From assembly GCA_008973525.1 (NCBI GenBank), contig WACJ01000404.1, positions 496,001 to 560,000 on the forward strand: 64,000 nt of DNA. Reading direction: 5' to 3'. This DNA is from Stenopsyche tienmushanensis (lineage: Eukaryota > Arthropoda > Insecta > Trichoptera > Stenopsychidae). Under the pieces are notes generated by a model. That model did not search any database. It was not told where the DNA came from and saw only the letters and a program-made list of their open reading frames with translations. The translations under genes were made by a program, and so were the position numbers. Below are positions 48,900 through 60,884 of the stretch, piece after piece; the first letter of the stretch is position 1; every line of letters begins with the position of its first letter.

Positions 48900-48995
48900 A
48901 AAGTACATTATGCCGGCGGCGTTGGGATTTGAACGCTGGTTTTGCAGTTTTTACTGAAAATATGCATCCGTTATACTTCAGCCCTGGGCTGTTTG
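48900..48995 (-). mobile_element. tRNA-like head of a second SINE family
   Basis: On the minus strand GGGCTGAAGTATAACGG (A-box-like, near 48985-48970) is followed by CGTTCAAATCC (B box, 48935-48925) and CAACGCCGCCGGCA. The B box is good. The A box is imperfect, and the spacing (about 50 bases) suits a tRNA with a longer variable arm or a worn copy. The DNA around the boxes differs from SINE family 1. I see no clover-leaf good enough for a working tRNA gene. Confidence 0.4.
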
Positions 48996-49139
48996 CAGAC
49001 TCACCCTTGTTGGTACTATTCGTACTCATATGATGTGTGTCATAAAATGAAACGCTTTGATGGCTCGGATAATGAATTAAATGTTCAAATTAGCTTAATA
49101 TAGGACGTTGGGATGATTAAGATGAATGCTTGAAATTGA

Positions 49140-49625
49140 AATATCCAAATTCCATATCTGTTATTGAACGTAAGCGATCTCAATGAGATATTCTGTTAGG
49201 GATATTTGCGTGGAGGTTCTTCCCGCTGGAATTCCCAATATAGTTAAGCTGCTTGATAGTTAATGCTGCTAAATATGCTTATTTGAATTGGAATTATTTC
49301 TATTATTAAATAATCATTGCAAATCAATTGATCATATACATGCCTTTCATATTTCATTAATAGTTTCAGTTTTTTTATATTTTTCAGAGACTTTTCAAAG
49401 AGAAAAGATTAATCATATGATAGCTTACCACTAGCAACCACATATGAATATATTAGAATATGATCATATAATTGAGAGCTTTAAGTAAAAAATAGTCCAT
49501 AAATGAGTAGCGAAATCATGTATGATTTTATCAGCCACTACAGGATTTTCAGATCCAGGAAATCAGAATTAACTTGGGTCGACCTGATGAACCAGGAATA
49601 TTTTGTCCCAAATATTTTTAATTTG
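49140..49625 (-). mobile_element. SINE family 1, long worn copy
   Basis: On the minus strand the body appears at 49625-49500 (CATCAGGTCGACCC, TTCTGATTTCCTGGATCTG, ATTTCGCTACTCATTT) and the 3' part at 49260-49140 (CCAGCGGGAAGAACCTCC, TCATTGAGATCGCTTACG). About 230 bp between them is not recognisable. Body and 3' part have the same order as in the 42240 copy, which supports a long SINE. Confidence 0.5.
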
Positions 49626-49759
49626 TACATGAACCTTGAAATGACAAAAATTATGCTTATACTGATCTAAAATATTTATGTAATCGCTCTCTTAAAATTA
49701 ATAGCCTATTGATATTTTTTTACGACCTAAATTTGAAACCAACCCTTCATAATAAATAT

Positions 49760-49885
49760 GATAATGCTCAGTCAATATGTTGAACGTGCCTTAAAATAAG
49801 TTATCCAGATTTCTTTGAAGGATACAATCCCATTGGGCGTTTTTAAAGTGCTTTGAAATTATTCACAGTATTGATTTGTTATAAG
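49760..49885 (+). repeat. Dispersed repeat pair, copy 2
   Basis: Partner of 10400-10525. It lies about 130 bp to the right of the worn SINE copy at 49140-49625. In both places this repeat is found within a few hundred bases of other repeats. Confidence 0.4.
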
Positions 49886-50481
49886 AACAATAATAAAGGC
49901 ATTCATTCTTTATGAATATTATCTAAACTCTGATTATTTCTTATAAGCAGAATATGATTTATTGCAATATTAGCAAGTTATTCATCGACGTCTTATATTA
50001 ACAATATTATGATGTGAAATTGTGAAATATGATATTAAAATGAATTCTAAATGTTACGATTTTTATCTAATTATACAAAAAAATGCATGCAATGATGAAA
50101 AATATGCATTTTTGATAACTGGGAAATAGTATGTGCAGATAAATAACTTATAACTCATCTATAAACGATCACAATTTAAGATAATTAAAGCTATCAAAAA
50201 TGCATTCCAAATGATCAAATCAAAAATATCGTTGTTATCGTATTGAAATTTGATGGTGTAATGATGATTTTTGCATTGAATCGTTAATATAGTGTATATT
50301 TTTTCGTTACTATGTACAATTCAATTTAATCTACGATTTTGAAGTATCAAATTTACTAGATATAAGTGGGTTAATTAATACATTTGTCACTTTAAAGGCT
50401 CCATTAAAAGATAGTTTATTGAGCTCGTAAACTCGCTTAATGTAATTGGCGCTAAATAATGGTGCCTTAGTTGAATTTAAC

Positions 50482-50499
50482 GTCTGCAAACTTGCAGAC
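50482..50499. repeat. Perfect short palindrome
   Basis: GTCTGCAA-AC-TTGCAGAC has 8-base perfect arms and a 2-base centre. It could be a dimeric transcription-factor site or chance. Confidence 0.35.
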
Positions 50500-51561
50500 A
50501 TGATAGCGTTTTAGTGTAGACTTCCCACTTTGAAGCATGGTGATGTAATTATATAAACCGTATGCGAAGATAGATCAAAACACCGAACGATGATTTATTT
50601 AGTGATCGATGATAAAACAATATTCGTGATGGCGTAGCGCCTAAATGCAGTAAATGAAATCTCAATACCTCTTTTTGAGATTTTGCCCGCTGATGAGTCC
50701 AAGTCCAAAATGATCGAACCCCCCCAAATGTGAAGAATAAATCAGTGCGTGGTGGCGAATGTATGAAAAGAAAATGAAAGAGAGCATTACAATGTGGCGA
50801 GCATGACTAAATCAAATAAATGCGATGAGCTTCTGGTTTCATGATCAAAATATGGATGAAATGATGGCTAAGAAGCTCTTGAAGTGAGTCGCAAAAATGG
50901 ATGTGATTAGAATGGATGAAAAATAAGAAGAAATACTACAAATGACACAAAACTATAATCGATCGATATATTACAATGAAAATATATGTTTTAGAAGACT
51001 TCTATGAGCATGTTAATAATTATATTAACCCAGATGATCCCAGTGACCTATATATAGGACTCTTATTTGTTTCAATATTTTTCTCGTAAATATATTGTAC
51101 TACTTTAAGATGCGAATTTTAATTTAGCTGTGGATCAATACGTTTGGGTAAATTTAAATTAAAGAGCAAAAAAATGGGATCAAAATTTTTATACAGCTTT
51201 AGAAAAATATTCGATATTAAAGATTATGCTTTCGGCTATGAATATAAATTTGCATAATTTTCAAGCCGTTTTTTTATCTTAATACCACACAATCAGGATC
51301 TCGATTTTGCGCACGATGACTTCAACGAAGAATCTATTATATTATACAAAGTATGCTATTTTAAGCATCAAAGTTAGCGAGAAAACTCCATATAACCATA
51401 AAAAAATATATGGAAATTTTTTTACTCATCGACAGTTAACAATGATGGTTTAAAAACTTAAATAATTCGTTTGAATTTAACGGTTACTATTAGGTAACCA
51501 ATTTGATGGTTGTTTAACTCCTAAAACAAAAAGGAAGGTTTAACACTCGAATGATCGATAT

Positions 51562-51793
51562 ATTCCTGGACTCTTGTTGTAATAGTTCGGGTTCAAATCC
51601 AGATTGTGGAAATTTGTTTTACCGTATCAACAAATTTGGGAGATTGAAAAATTAATATTTCTGATCGATCGTCTCGATCCAGGTTTATCCTGATTTCTTG
51701 AACTAGAAAAAATAAATGCTGAGGCGATTAATAAATTCGTGCAGGGACGCCCATGAGTGAGTGATTTAATTTGCAAAACTAATTAAATTACTC
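51562..51793 (+). mobile_element. SINE family 1, 5'-truncated copy
   Basis: Colinear with 42260-42490 over about 230 bp, with few differences. It has a perfect pol III B box, GGTTCAAATCC, at 51590-51600. The A box half of the tRNA head is missing, as expected of an incomplete reverse transcript or a later deletion. It ends in ATGAGTGAGTGATTTAATTTGC like the reference copy, without the 3' part. Confidence 0.72.
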
Positions 51794-52103
51794 ACCGGTG
51801 AGTCGCTATGTTTTTTCATATATATATTTTTTTGATTTTTAAAAAATATTTTGTTAGGGACACATATTGGAGAATCCAAAAATTTCATGACATTTAAATG
51901 TATTTATTTGAATACAATAGATTTCATTTCTAAACGAATTCAACAGAAGTCATAAGGGTTGCCCATTAAATGATAATTGCTACGTAACTGAATCTATTTT
52001 GAGATGTATTGCCTTACAAAAAAATATTCTTGTTAATATTATTAGTAAATTGAGATAATCCTAAATAAAAATTTTATCAATTTTAATAAGAAATTATCAA
52101 AAC

Positions 52104-52250
52104 TCGCAGGACAGCATATGGTATACATGCATATGCTAGGATACATAAATCATTTTTAAACAATAAAATATATGTGTCAAACTACTATTTACACAATTTC
52201 TAAACTCTAAAATCACTGGCGGCTAAAATATTAAAATAATGGATTAGTTT
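52104..52250 (+). repeat. Dispersed repeat pair, copy 1
   Basis: CGCAGGACAGCATATGGTATAC, ATATGCTAGGATACATA, AATAAAATATATG and ATCACTGGCGGCTAAAA match 58712-58855 (CGCAGGGTAGCGTGTGGTATAC, ATATGCTAAGATACATA, AATAAAATATATA, TTTGCTGGCAGTTAAAA) colinearly over about 145 bp. No frame or terminal repeat is evident. Confidence 0.55.
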
Positions 52251-52389
52251 CTGATACCTCTAATATATGTTGTTATAAGATCCGCATTCTTATAAGAATT
52301 ATTGCATTTTTTAGGAGATTTGAGGATATAAATAAAATCGAGGATTAAGTAAGCTCACAAGAGTATTTGGCCTTGGTTGATCACATTTT

Positions 52390-52740
52390 GCTCGGCAAAA
52401 ACGAAGAAAAACAGAGCTTTGCTAAGGCGTGCAAGAGTGATGACTGCGCGTCAAATAAACGCGTATTGAACAATAAATAAGACGCGAGGAAAAGATTAAT
52501 GCTCCACTTTGTGTAATGTTCTTTTTGTGAGGATGTCTTTCAAACACATTTTTCTCCGTAATCCTACAGTGATAAAGAAAGAAGAAAAAAAGGAAAGTTT
52601 GACATGCCCAAAGTTATTGCCCGCGCGGGCTCACTTTGGGCAACTTCAAAATGTATTCGCAAATACATATATGTACCGGCAAAATCCAATATAACTAATC
52701 ACAATACAGTTCGCTCGGATATTCGGGGAAGAAATATGCT
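52390..52740. other. GC-richer intronic island
   Basis: Contains CCCGCGCGGGC near 52620 (a GC palindrome, unusual for this DNA). A 61-codon plus frame has no motifs. Confidence 0.25.
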
Positions 52741-53999
52741 CTTTTTCCCAGTGTATTCCTTTTATGCTGGCGCAATATAAAATAGACGTATACGGCATAC
52801 CTTTTATTCAATATACTCGAGCCCACCTAATAAAAGCACAATAAAAACTATTAGGGTCAAATTTTCTTTCATCTCTTTCAAATTTTGCTTTACTACATAA
52901 ATCAAACTGGGGGTGTATCTACAATTTTTCATAGTGAAATGGACAAAAATAGAATTTCAGCGAGTAAAATTGAAAATGTGGGATGAATAATTAAAAATTG
53001 TATGTTAATCAAATTTTATAACGTAATATTTTCCCAACGAGCGCCAAATATAAAATGATTTATTCAGTTAGTTAAAACATTGGATGTGAGTTTAGAGAAA
53101 TGCAAAAATGGGCAGCCTGCTAAAACAATTTAATTTTTTGATTATTTGAATGAATGTTCATTTGCCATTTTTAAGCAACATTTGAGCAAACTCATGAGCG
53201 AAATAGGTTGGATGTTTGACGTTACAAAATTATCAAAATGATCAAACTTGTTCTTCTTTGTTAAAGTCTAGTGAGTAATCTGGATGAGGAAAAACTTGCC
53301 ATTCTAGCTCCAAAATCCACTATATGATCAGATTTCTTATGGATTGTTCATATAATTTCGCTGTGATTAGTGGTAATTTTTTTTTTGATATTGAGTAGTA
53401 TTTGTTTCAGAAAGTGATTGTGAAATCCACTGACCAACTTTCATAATTTTAGTTCAGAGTGTAATATTTAGTTTTTTTGGTCAATCGTTTATTGTATCAA
53501 AAACTAATTAAATCATACTTTCCATGAAGCATTGCATATTAATTATTTTATCTAAGATGCCTAAATTTTGAACAAAAATATGGACCGATCCTGAGAATTT
53601 CACATTTAAATACTCTCTAATTTTAATTGCAGCATCAAATTTATACTCCTTTAACGATAATAAAGATGTTGCTAAAAAATATAGAAATTCCGTAGATGCG
53701 TAATCCCATCAGCATTTTGCATCAAATCAATTGTGTTCCATCACGATATATTAATGATAAATACTGATGTCAGATTAAATATTTTAACCAAGTTATACAA
53801 TTTTCGATTGATCCTCAACATTGCTGCATTCCATAAAGCTGCTGAAGCTCTACGCCCCCGATATTGAGCTTTCAGTAAGCTGCAAAGTTCGACAACGGCT
53901 TTATATTAACCTAGCCCACAGCAAGTTGAAGTGTTTGCCATGTTATGTAGTTATGCACTCGGATGCTAAAATACAACTGTTTCGTACTGCCGATAAATT

Positions 54000-54320
54000 G
54001 TAGTGCAGACAAAATGGCGCTTATGTGTGCCGAAGCTTTATTGGGTGATTTAAGAGTATTTTTGGCCGAAACGTCGGGGTGCTGCCTATAAAATTGTCTT
54101 AATTATATTTGTCGACAAATAGGCGGCAATTCCTATCAACGGGGGGCCATTCCGTAAATCAATTTAACGGAGCTCGCTAGGTTGTAGTTAGTGAAGGTTC
54201 CGAATATCACTGAGAGCCCATAGACTCCCCCTACCCATCACAGCCTCATTTACCATCGAGTCTTTGGTACTCGATCGGGGGTGCTGTCGACTGACGGCTC
54301 GAGGGCTTTCATTTAAAACA
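54000..54320. other. GC-richer intronic island
   Basis: Less AT-rich, with a repeated TCGAT/ACTCGAT pair near 54257-54275. No frame. Confidence 0.2.
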
Positions 54321-55129
54321 AAAATTTGAAGAATACTTGAGATATTCCTATACATTTATTTGAAACGCATTGGATTAATATGACTACATAGACATTTCTT
54401 CATTCAGTCATATTTCATTTAAAGTCCCATTTATGTCACTGCGTAACCATATGATCACACTCATCTATAATGAAAGTTTGCACTTTGACCAAACAATGAA
54501 ACCTTCTTCTTTAGCTGTAATATCCATCATCGGATGCTTTTGATGATCTATATATATGAAAATATTTAAATTTGGATTAAAAAAATTATGTGGGAGAAGT
54601 TCTATAAGTATCATTTTTGAATTTGTACATATCGGTATTAAAATAAAATCTACTAAGCTGCTTTTCTATCTACAAGTAGCTTAAGTTATTGTTAAATTAA
54701 CGTAGTTTACTTTCGAAACAAGGTGGCTAGGGCTTCGATAAACGTGGTTAAAGTTGTAGCCCAGGCACTTGATTGAAGTGTAGAGCAATTTTAAAATGAT
54801 TGTAATATTAAGTGCATGTTATAAGCAACTACAATATAGTTTTAGTCTGGGAGGCATAACTCTAGATCTATGGATGTGCGAAATAGAAATACGACACATT
54901 TATCAGTCGTCATCCATATTTCTATTTACTTTGATGGATATCGAATTAATATGTTATCAGGAAGACTTCGGTTTTCTTTGAGCCGACGCAAAATATCGCT
55001 GCATTGATATCAAATTTAAATTTGTCAACGATCCGCTTATTGATATATGTTCGCAAAAAGCTAGCCAAATCCATCAAATGGAGCTTGAGTCGTAATAAAT
55101 ACACTCTGGATATATTGTGGCTGTAGATG

Positions 55130-55420
55130 TACGTCGAAATCGTGTTTACTATTCGATATTCAATCTATTAGATAGCGATCTCGTGTAAACGAATAGCCCG
55201 CGCCCAGATGAACGTTCCTGTTTATTTTTCTCGGTCGAGAGTTATCGAAAATTTGTTGTGTAGTGACAAGTAGCGGCTCTCGGGGATGATATATAGGCCC
55301 GGGGGGGCCCGAGTTTCACTAATGGTCGCCCCATCCCTGTACACTTGTCCGCCGTAAAAATCTCGACTTCGCCCTGGGAGACCAAGTCGCAATCGACCCT
55401 GTTCAGATAATGTACCAGAG
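55130..55420. other. GC-rich island with CCCGGG-run palindrome
   Basis: GGCCCGGGGGGGCCCGAG (55297-55314) is the most GC-rich run in the window. The surrounding 200 bp is also GC-rich. No frame above 60 codons. Could be a regulatory island or the scar of an insertion. Confidence 0.3.
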
Positions 55421-56424
55421 ATTCTGGCGAAAATATTTTTTGTTTCGTATTGAATTTTTGATTAAAAAATTCAGTTGCTCGGGCATTACATACAGTGCTT
55501 CTGTACTTAATTCAATGTCCTTAATGACATTCATTGCTCTTGATCAAAGAAACATTCTATGCAATATTTATTATTACTCGTACAAATAAACCAAATTGCG
55601 TATCTGTAAAATTCACGAAGTCGTATCAAAGCTTCAAAAATTTCAAAGGTGACTTAAACAAATTAAAAATATTAAAATGAGATTTGAAGTACTATCCAAA
55701 ATCAAAAAAGCTCCTAAAATTACAAAGTCAGTCGTTTTCTTCTTCTTAAAAGAAGAAGAGAATTATCAATCATTTTTGGATTCACCAATATACATTTTAG
55801 GTGCTAATTTTTTTTACGAAAATACATTCAGTCATTGTCATTCAAAAAGTAATTAGTTTTGGCTGATAATAAACGGTTTAAATGACATGGCAACACACAA
55901 CCACATGGGAAAAGATCATCCAGCAAAAAATTAGTAAGCCTTATTTTCAAATTCAATTACAACTGTATGTACTTTTACTACTACTGCCATAATTTCAGGA
56001 TCCAAATAATGCAGAAATGTTTTACTGGTTGATAATAAAAAATTAACTCACACATATCATTCATAAAAATTAAAATAAATATAATACACTGAATTTAAAA
56101 CTCGTTTGGCAAAAGCTAAATTTAGTCGCAAAATGTTCGGACCGTCGAAATGTACCAGTGTGAAAAAAATATAAATCAGAGTAAATAAAAGCGATATTGC
56201 AGAGAATAGATGGCTTGAATTCGGCGTTCGCCGTTTCGAAGACATGTATGTAAAATTTATGGCTTTTACTATGAACTAGGCTTTACGGCTATTTGCAATG
56301 GTATCGCCTACGTTATTTACAATGAAGCTTTTTTTGTATAGAAGGATGCTATAGGTTTATTTTGCATTTTTAGTCTTGGCATAAAATATATTCTTATCTT
56401 AAAATGCGTGAAGCTGATCAATAA

Positions 56425-57000
56425 ACTATCAACCAAAAAAAAAAAGTAATTCGTGCTTATCGAATAGGATTAACTTAATAGCATATAAGATATACCCATA
56501 AAGATTTTCATATTTTAAATGAAAGATTTGAATGATCCTATTTTTAAAATAATATTACAAAATATAGTTTCCATCGTTTGAAATAACTTTTCTCCGTCTG
56601 TCTGATAATAATTTAAAGCCTCTGTCATAAACGTCACGGGCTTTGAAGAAAAATATTCTAAAAGCTCATTTTTGACCTCATCGTTTGTTTTGTAATTTTT
56701 CCCACTCAAATAATGTTGCATAAATCTAAAAAGATGGAAATCTAACGAAGCAATGTCTGGAAAATAAGAAAGATGTCAAATTATTTTTTTTTTGTATTTT
56801 TACCGCTAAATGGCCTAATTGTTCATAATAAAGTATTGCATTTATTGTTTGTCCAGGTTTAAGTGTTTCAAAAAGTATTTTACTAAAAAAATTATATTGA
56901 ATGACATGAAAGTAGTCAAAATATTGACATATCCTTTTACAATGTGTTCGTATTGAGACACGGTTAAGGAAACACACGTTTTTTTTTGTAATAATTATAA
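56425..57000 (-). mobile_element. Mariner transposase remnant
   Basis: On the minus strand ETLKPGQTINAILYYEQLG (about 56890-56830) is the mariner block before the HDNARPH motif. After a deletion that removes the motif, PDIASLDFHLF (about 56770-56730) gives the third catalytic aspartate (usually DLAPSDYHLF). It is followed by MQHYLSGKNYKTNDEV and EYFSSKPVTF, the normal carboxyl end. Around 56436, CAACCAAAAAAAAAAAGTAATTCG may be the left terminal repeat. I could not place the right end. The terminal repeats and the frame differ from the element at 60885, so this is another mariner lineage. Confidence 0.75.
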
Positions 57001-57589
57001 AATGAGCTTTATAAATACATTCTTTAATTTCAATTTTTTAGTATTGTTAAATAAAGCAATGGATTTTATTTTGAATAGTTAGAACTTAATCAGATAATCT
57101 AATCAGTGGTATACAGTCAACAATTAGAGAAAATCAAGCTAAAGCTCATAAAAAGTGATCAGTCAATGATCGTCATAAATACATCTTATTCGTCGGATAT
57201 TGCATCTTGCACTTGTTGCAAAAGAAAAATAGTAATAAAAAATGATGACTTTTTATACTTGATACTATCCTAATAGCAGTAGTTTTGAATATTATTTCAA
57301 AGATATGAAATAATAATAAGACTTCATTTTAAAAGAATCCTACATTTATTGATTTTATCTGATGGCCTTCTGTAATATATTGAACCTGGAACAAATGGTA
57401 CTGACAGCGATGAAACCGATAGACGATTTCAACAGTCAACTTGGAGAACCAATTTATTTTATAAACTGATGAAAAATGTTACATGATTTTAATTGCAATT
57501 TAAAAAAAAAATGGCAAAAAAAATGATATTTTGCTATAAATTGGACGTAAATTATTTATGCATAGCAGGATATATATATATTCAACAGC

Positions 57590-58000
57590 GATCCGAATCG
57601 CGTAATAAAACCAATTATTCCAGAGCTTTTTGACCCGACATTTTAGCATGTCTAAGCATCGCCACGGAAAAGGTCCGAGGGGTGTGAGGTCGGCGAAAAA
57701 TCGAAAGAAAAGGCGTTCGAAACGCGAATCCCACCCCCGGGGGTCATCGAATCGGTATCTGCAAAACGCGCTGTAAAATTTGCATTTAATCACGGAATTG
57801 AAATAGTGATTGCAGATAATAACAGCGCGGCATAGTTTATCGAGCTAATAGGACACAGATTTATGTGATGAAGTCTATCTGATTATGTTTAAACGAAACA
57901 CTTTGTACACAACGAACGGTCGGAATGGGCGTAAATGTTGGGTGATTTATATTTATTTGGCAGGGCAATAAACGTAAATCACCCGCGCAGATAATGGTGT
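57590..58000. other. GC-richer intronic island
   Basis: A 97-codon minus frame overlaps without motifs. Complex sequence, otherwise unnamed. Confidence 0.2.
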
Positions 58001-58711
58001 TATTCAATAAATGTCAATAAATACATGTGTTCACCTCGTGATTACTTCATATAACAATAATGAGCATCCGCAAACACTTCCATTTTTGCCAATTTACCAA
58101 GAAGAAATGTTCATTTATTGCCTAACAAATTATGAAGTTTCTATACGGGGATATTTCCACCCCGAAACAATTTATCGAACTTGTATGGACGGCCGCTGCT
58201 CCCCAAATAATGCAATTAGTACCAATTATTGTGCTTGTGCAAGCCCTAATACGTAACGATCCCAATTATTTTTTTAATGTAAAAGTCAAAATGCCTCATA
58301 ATATTCATTTTAAGATCAATAATTTTAACTTAAAGTGCGATTTTAATAGTCTAATAAATTTCATTGTGGACGACTGAAAAAGAATCCGATAATTAAACTT
58401 ATGTAAATGAACGCTAAAATTATGACCCGAGCATTGCATTTTATGACCACTTGCTGCTCTAAATAATTGGTGGACTTTTTTTTGGGCCAAATACGGTGTT
58501 TAATTTGTTAAAATGCTAGTATAATTCGAAAAGATAATGCTTTTAAATTTTCCATCTCTAAATAAGCCAATTTTGTATTCGATGTGAATATAAATAATTG
58601 TCTCAAAATATTCAAAAGCAAATCAAAGAAGAAGGAGATCGTCTGATAAAATACACGTTTAAGTACATATTGTGACAACCCTGAACAAGAAATGCCCAGA
58701 ACCCATAAATG

Positions 58712-58855
58712 ATCCCGCAGGGTAGCGTGTGGTATACGTGTATATGCTAAGATACATAGATCACCTTTAAATAATAAAATATATAAGTTAAACTATTTTT
58801 TACACTATTCTGTCTAAATTTGCTGGCAGTTAAAAGGCTTAAAAAACAGCCACAA
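58712..58855 (+). repeat. Dispersed repeat pair, copy 2
   Basis: Partner of 52104-52250, same orientation, 6.6 kb away. Sequence outside this block does not match. Confidence 0.55.
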
Positions 58856-59612
58856 TTTGGAACTCATTAATTATATAAATTTATTTGATAAGAAATATTT
58901 TAATTAAATTCCGGAACCAGTTCACATTGGAGTTTGAATGGCACCCTTTTTCATCTCATACCGTATTTTACGTCCACCTTTGGACGTGGATCTTCTATGA
59001 CGACAGCCATTTTTTCCATTGTGGTACCACCCATATACTCGTATATTCAAAGCTAGCCACTTTTAGAATGTTATTGTTCTATTTTGTTAGTAATTTGTCT
59101 TGTCTTCTTATTTCCGAGCAAAATCTCCATTGAAGCAATTCGTTCCGTCTTGGATTTATACTTTGCTATATTTTAAAATTGCAATAGCATATCCTGATAT
59201 TTTGCATATAATATTGTTGAATAAATATTTGATTTTTTTTTCTATTATGGCACATGTATAAAACAATGGGTCATAGACGATTTTGTAATTGAATGGTTAG
59301 CCGCATGAATGGTGCTCAATGTAATAAAAATGCTATTGTACTATCGTTACAACCGTCGGCGATCAATTGATTGACGGTTCGTTGCGCACTGACAGCTGCG
59401 CCGCCTTGCGGCATGCAACTGAGGGATGAGCGATGAATAAACGTCATCTTCATACACAATATATTGCTTTGTATCGCACATTGGCATATGGTAAATGACC
59501 GCATTTAGCTCAGTCAATGATAGAGAGAATTGTAAAATGTTGCGTACAATATGTGTTATTTTTATATGATCGAATGTAACAAATGCAATTTATATGTATT
59601 GTAACCTGTATG

Positions 59613-60110
59613 GGAGTACTATCGGAAATATCCGTTTTGACCTTCACTATTCAGAAAGAGCACTCTTGTGCACTGAAGCTCCGAGGCGGACAGAGACGGA
59701 GAGCTTCTTCATATGCATCGCATGATTGTATAGATCGTTAAGCCCAAATTTATCGACTTATAATGATTTCAATTTCAAGTGTGTTATTTGTTTACGCAAA
59801 GAAATGACCGAATATTGTGTGTTATCGAGAGTGTTTGTTTATTTAACTACTTGCCGTTCTTCGCTGCGTGTTGAATGAGTATTTGTTCAATTATCATTTC
59901 CTTCTAAAGGAGGAGCAAATGAATCGATTTTTTGTGCATTGTTTATGTAAAGAAATGAAGTGGTCTTGTATGCACTATCAAGTGTTCATTTACAATTGAC
60001 TCTGCCCCGAATTGAAGATTGTCTTACGCTGATTATGAGCTGACAGAAAGTAATCGGGTGTAAAGCGATTATGACAACAACGAATTCATCGATTTTAAAT
60101 TTGCTCACTA
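59613..60110 (+). repeat. 0.5 kb direct duplication, left unit
   Basis: From AGTACTATC (59615) and CTATTCAGAAAGAGCACTC (59647) through TTATCGACTTATAATGATTTC, CATTTCCTTCTAAAGGAGG and TTGAAGATTGTCTTACGCTG to TTGCTC (60106). It matches the right unit 60210-60730 closely along its length. Within the unit a block of about 50 bases is itself repeated: TTGTTTACGCAAAGAAATGA ... TATCGAGAGTGTT at 59788, and TTGTTTATGTAAAGAAATGA ... TATCAAGTGTT at 59939. It has no coding frame and I do not recognise the family. Confidence 0.75.
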
Positions 60111-60209
60111 ACGAAAAGGTTAAAATTGACTAGAGGCATGATGAAAATTATTTATTTATGTGAATGCTACATAAAGACCTGCGTTTGTCTCACGCTTAAC
60201 CCCTAAAGA

Positions 60210-60730
60210 AGTACTATCCTAGGGCCTGGGACATCCCCTCTACTATTCAGAAAGAGCACTCTTGTGCACTGAGCTCAGAGATAGACAGAGAGAGAGAACG
60301 TAGTACAGTTCGGGAGACAGAGACCGAGAGCTTCCCCACATACATGGCCCGATTGTATAGATCGTTAGCCCAAATTTATCGACTAATAATGATTTCGATT
60401 TCAAGTTTGTTATTTTTTTACGCAAAGAAATTACCGAATATTGTGTGCTATCGATAATGTTTATTTATTTAATTTCTTCCTGTTCGTCGCTGCTTTTTGA
60501 ATGAGTCTTTATCCGATTATCATTTCCTTCTAAAGCAGGAGCAAATGAATCGATTTCTTGTGTATTGTTTATGTAAAAAAATGACGTGGTTTTGTATGCT
60601 ATCAACAGTGCTTATTTACAATTGACTCTGCCTCGAATTGAAGATTGTCTTACGCTGATAGGAGCTGACAGAAAGTGATTGGTGTAAAGCGATTATGGCA
60701 TCAACGACTTAATCGATTTTAAATGTGCTC
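60210..60730 (+). repeat. 0.5 kb direct duplication, right unit
   Basis: Second unit, with about 30 extra bases near 60280-60320 in an AGAGAGAG-rich part, and many point differences, so the duplication is not recent. About 100 bp of unrelated DNA separates the units. The dead mariner begins about 150 bp to the right. Confidence 0.75.
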
Positions 60731-60884
60731 CACAGGCCAGAGCTATCGGTCGTGTTTCTCGCGAACAATGGTTTCATGATAGATGACTTAACCCTCACTC
60801 TACATAAATAAATATCAATAATACATAATAACACTTGACCACACACATTACTAACCTTCAACATACATTTGAACACAATTAATA

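Noticed and set aside
48900..48995. A functional tRNA gene on the minus strand
   Set aside because: B box good, but A box weak, arms do not pair and spacing is off.
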